Below, piece by piece: positions 61,722-64,000 of a DNA stretch of 64,000 nucleotides (position 1 is the stretch's first letter; each line of letters opens with the position of its first letter). A model generated the notes under the pieces. It did no database searches. It saw only the letters and a list, made by a program, of their open reading frames with translations, and had not been told where the DNA came from. A program made the translations under genes and the position numbers. This DNA is from Streptomyces sp. HSG2 (lineage in GTDB: Bacteria; Actinomycetota; Actinomycetes; Streptomycetales; Streptomycetaceae), in NCBI RefSeq assembly GCF_016598575.1, contig NZ_CP066801.1, positions 3,720,001 to 3,784,000 on the forward strand. The letters are read 5' to 3'.

Positions 61722-62456
61722 CTAGGCCCGGCGGGCGTGCAGCAGGAGGATCGACGCCATCGGCGCGCGTGTCGTCGAGACGAGTCGGTCCAGCGGGCGC
61801 AGCGGACGCGGCACCCCGTGGAAGGGCGCGCCCGAGAGGCCCACGACGTGGAAGCCGGCCGCCGCGACGAACTCCCGCAGCGCGCGCGCGGTGTACAGGC
61901 GCAGGTGCCCGACGACCTCGGACCCGGGACGGCCGTGCACGGCCCGCAGGCTGACCTCGGAGAACACCGGCTGCACACCGGCGGCCAGCAGCACCCGGTT
62001 GTACCAGGCGGCGAGGTTCGGAGTGGACAGCAGCAGGTGACCGCCCGGACGCAGGACGCGGCGGATCTCGTCGAGCGTCGCGTCGGGGTCCACCAGGTGT
62101 TCCAGCACCTCGCCGAACAGGACCGCGTCGGCGGAACCGGTGGCGAACGGCATTCCGCCCGGGCCCAGTTCGCCCCGCACCACGTACGGCAGCCGGGTGC
62201 GTGCGCGTCGCAGGGCGTCCTGGGACCAGTCCACGCCGATCAGGCGGTGCCCGGCGAGGTGGGCAAGGGCGTGCGCGGCGGCCGTGCCGTCGCCACAGCC
62301 GATGTCGAGGACGGTGGCCGGCCGTTTCGCGCCCCGGAGAGCCCTGGCCAGTTGGGCGGCCTGGAGGCGACTGCGGGGCGTGCCGGAGGCGACCGGCACG
62401 GTGGGGTTCTCGTAGAAGTCGCGCAGCTCCGTTCGGGGCGAGGACGCCGCGGTCAC
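61722..62456 (-). CDS. Class I SAM-dependent methyltransferase
   Basis: Predicted 244-aa methyltransferase. Motif I VLDIGCGDGTAAAH (Asp51), then LIGVDWSQDALRRA, DAVLFGEVLEHLVDP and RRVLRPGGHLLLSTPNLAAW. The C-terminal half has AALREFVAAAGF-like helices and ends with ASILLLHARRA. GTG 62456 overlaps the stop of the upstream acyltransferase-like gene (GTGA). Resembles ubiquinone/lipid or sugar methyltransferases of the UbiE/COQ5-like group. Target unknown. Second methyltransferase of the operon besides FkbM. Confidence 0.9.
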   Translation of the reverse strand: MTAASSPRTELRDFYENPTVPVASGTPRSRLQAAQLARALRGAKRPATVLDIGCGDGTAAAHALAHLAGHRLIGVDWSQDALRRARTRLPYVVRGELGPGGMPFATGSADAVLFGEVLEHLVDPDATLDEIRRVLRPGGHLLLSTPNLAAWYNRVLLAAGVQPVFSEVSLRAVHGRPGSEVVGHLRLYTARALREFVAAAGFHVVGLSGAPFHGVPRPLRPLDRLVSTTRAPMASILLLHARRA

Positions 62457-63724
62457 GAGGCGGCCTCCGTGGCGGCGAGGTGGTGGGCGAAGAGGTCGCC
62501 CACGCGGGCGCCGTCCTCGTCGCCGAGGACACTGCGCGACCAGCGCACCGACAGGTGCAGGAGGCCCCCGGTGGAGGCGGTGGTGAACGTCAGACCGCGT
62601 GGGGCGCGGGCCGGCGCCGACAGCCAGACCGCGCGGGCCCGCCCGGCCTCCTCCCCGAAGTCCAAGGGGTAGGGGACTCGGCCGATGTTGCTCAGGAGGG
62701 TGGTGGAGGTCCACGGACCACAGGCTCGGCGCACGGCACGGGTGACGACCGCGCGGCAGGCCACCGGGGCCCACGGGGTGGTCAGCAGCGCCGCGCCGCG
62801 ACCGAGTTGGGGGCGGGGACGCGCCTTGAGGTCGCGGGTTCGGGCGGCCGTGCGTCGCAGCAGGTCCGGGAGGGTCGGGAACCTCAACTCGGCCACGGTG
62901 AAGGGAACGTCGACGAGACGGGTGCCGTTGCCGATGGGCATCCCGGAGTCCCGGGGACGGTCGTCCACCGGCATGGTGATGCGCAGCGGGCGGGGGCGGG
63001 CGCCGTGTTCCCGGTTCCACTGGGCCACCGTCAGGGCCGTGGCCACCATCAACTGGTCGTTCACGGTGTATCCGGCCCCCGCCGGTCGGCCCGGGAGGGC
63101 CAGTTCGGCGACCAGGACACCGTCGCCGGGGGCCGCCCCGGGGGCGCCCGGGGCCACGCGGGCCGGCCGGGACCAGGGCGCGGGGGTCGCGAGATCCCGC
63201 ACGACCGGGGGGCTCTGCGCGACGGCGCGGACCGGGTGCGCCGCGGGGGTGTTGTCCCGCCCGCCGTACAGCTCGGCGGTGGTGGCGAGCAGCCGCAGGC
63301 AGGCGGGGCCGTCCAGGGCGGTGTGGTTGATGCCGAGCAGGAGCACCGTTCCCGCCTCGCCCGCCACCACCTCCAGCCTGATCGGTGGCGCGGCCGACAG
63401 CGGCGGCACCCGGGCGAGGGCGCGGGCGCGGGCGTCCCCGAGGGCGTCAGGACCGGGTGGGGCCACGCGGACGACGTCGACGTCGGCGGTGTCCGTCAGC
63501 TCCCACTCGTAGCGGCGCCGGAACCAGGGCCCCTCGGCCTCCCGCATCAGGGCCCGAGGGTGGCGTTCGAGCGCGCCCGCGAAGGCCTCGCGGAGCCGTG
63601 CCGGGTCCAGCGGTCCCGGCAGACGGATCTCGATGTGGATCGTCTCGGGCTCCCGCCGGTGGTGGCAGTGGCGGCTGATCTCGTCGACCACCGGGAACGG
63701 GACCCGCGTCGGCGCGGTGCTCAC
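62453..63724 (-). CDS. Condensation-domain/acyltransferase-like protein
   Basis: Predicted 423-aa stand-alone protein of the CoA-dependent acyltransferase superfamily (condensation domain, PapA, WS/DGAT relatives). The catalytic HxxxDG is in LLLGINHTALDGPACLRLL (His134, Asp138, Gly139). The second half carries ITMPVDDRPRDSGMPIGNGTRLVDVPF and SNIGRVPYPLDFG, typical C-domain strands. It probably transfers an acyl group to a hydroxyl or amine of a lipid, sugar or metabolite. GTG 63724 overlaps the preceding stop, and its stop overlaps the methyltransferase GTG. Confidence 0.85.
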   Translation of the reverse strand: MSTAPTRVPFPVVDEISRHCHHRREPETIHIEIRLPGPLDPARLREAFAGALERHPRALMREAEGPWFRRRYEWELTDTADVDVVRVAPPGPDALGDARARALARVPPLSAAPPIRLEVVAGEAGTVLLLGINHTALDGPACLRLLATTAELYGGRDNTPAAHPVRAVAQSPPVVRDLATPAPWSRPARVAPGAPGAAPGDGVLVAELALPGRPAGAGYTVNDQLMVATALTVAQWNREHGARPRPLRITMPVDDRPRDSGMPIGNGTRLVDVPFTVAELRFPTLPDLLRRTAARTRDLKARPRPQLGRGAALLTTPWAPVACRAVVTRAVRRACGPWTSTTLLSNIGRVPYPLDFGEEAGRARAVWLSAPARAPRGLTFTTASTGGLLHLSVRWSRSVLGDEDGARVGDLFAHHLAATEAAS

Positions 63725-63999
63725 GATCGTCCACCCCCCGCGTCCGCGGCCGGACTCTCCACCGGTCGGTCCGGCGCGCCCCCGTCCGCCTCGTCGTCCG
63801 AGGCGGGCTCCGCGGCGCCGCCCAGGCCCGCGACGGCCGCGAACAGGGCGACGAGCGCGAGGAACTGGGCGGTGTGCCCGAAGGGCCCCGCGCCCGTGTC
63901 CGGCGGCTGCCCGGCGCCGAAGGCGGCGGCGAGGCCGGCTCCGGCCATGGCGACGAAGGCGAGGGGTGCCAGGATGGTCGGGCGCCACCTCGCCGCCAC
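63721..63999 (-). CDS. Small membrane protein (possibly partial at window edge)
   Basis: The frame is open to the window edge; the first possible start in view is GTG 63999, giving 92 aa, but the true start may lie outside. Two hydrophobic helices (PLAFVAMAGAGLAAAFGAG and FLALVALFAAVAGLGGA) are followed by an acidic Asp/Glu/Ala-rich tail. No family recognised. Its stop overlaps the start of the acyltransferase-like gene (GTGA), placing it in the same operon, where it may anchor or accompany the transporter. Confidence 0.65.
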   Translation of the reverse strand: MAARWRPTILAPLAFVAMAGAGLAAAFGAGQPPDTGAGPFGHTAQFLALVALFAAVAGLGGAAEPASDDEADGGAPDRPVESPAADAGGGRS

Positions 64000-64000
64000 C

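Overview
The window is a stretch of chromosomal core from a Streptomyces-type actinomycete. The evidence is very high GC, GTG/ATG starts with GGAGG-type ribosome sites, many start/stop overlaps, and recognisable Streptomyces genes: hrdA directly after dnaG, the MreB paralogue mbl, matB, a Zur-controlled znu cluster, and GlnR-type boxes on nir and nas. From memory the gene set and order resemble S. coelicolor around SCO2530 to SCO2435; no alignment was run.

Layout. 1-4 kb: 3' end of leuA, a TerB-like zinc-ribbon protein, recO, uppS and a DUF1275 membrane protein. 4-7.2 kb: the zinc uptake operon znuA-znuC-znuB-zur (minus strand), with a candidate Zur box at znuA, divergent from glyS. 9-14.4 kb: a Lys/Ala/Arg-rich histone-tail-like protein followed by a 1461-residue CtpI-like P-type ATPase. 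14.5-17.5 kb: dusB and a membrane sulfatase. 17.7-22.6 kb: two overlapping six-hairpin glycosidase genes divergent from a ROK repressor. 23-25.7 kb: ppdK, preceded by a perfect 27-bp palindrome. 25.9-28.1 kb: a Tat-exported PhoX-like protein, an orphan 58-aa gene, and an Excalibur protein with an LAETG sorting signal.

28.3-39.4 kb holds nitrogen assimilation: an FAD oxidoreductase gene, nirB and nirD in one overlapping operon, and nasA 5 kb away. Both units have a GlnR-like box at nearly the same distance from the start. Between them lie a secreted lipase, a TSUP permease, a 50-aa RiPP-precursor-like gene, a class F sortase and a surface-type protein. 39.5-45.6 kb: dgt, a ferredoxin-reductase-like flavoprotein, dnaG and hrdA. 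45.7-51.5 kb: a heterodimeric ABC exporter with one degenerate ATP site, an FGGY kinase and a small membrane-anchored protein. 51.6-52.1 kb: two identical tRNA-Asn genes and one CAT-anticodon tRNA, then a leaderless amidase.

53.7-58.7 kb: a GAF sensor kinase with a degraded ATPase domain next to mbl, then matB and a TetR gene divergent from an aldo/keto reductase. 59.7-64 kb: a tightly overlapping minus-strand operon that runs off the window (membrane protein, HxxxDG acyltransferase/condensation-like enzyme, SAM methyltransferase, EamA transporter, Trm112-like protein, FkbM methyltransferase). It looks like a small lipid or metabolite tailoring system and, with the two orphan small genes, is the least explained part of the window. 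There are no rRNA genes, insertion sequences or CRISPR arrays.
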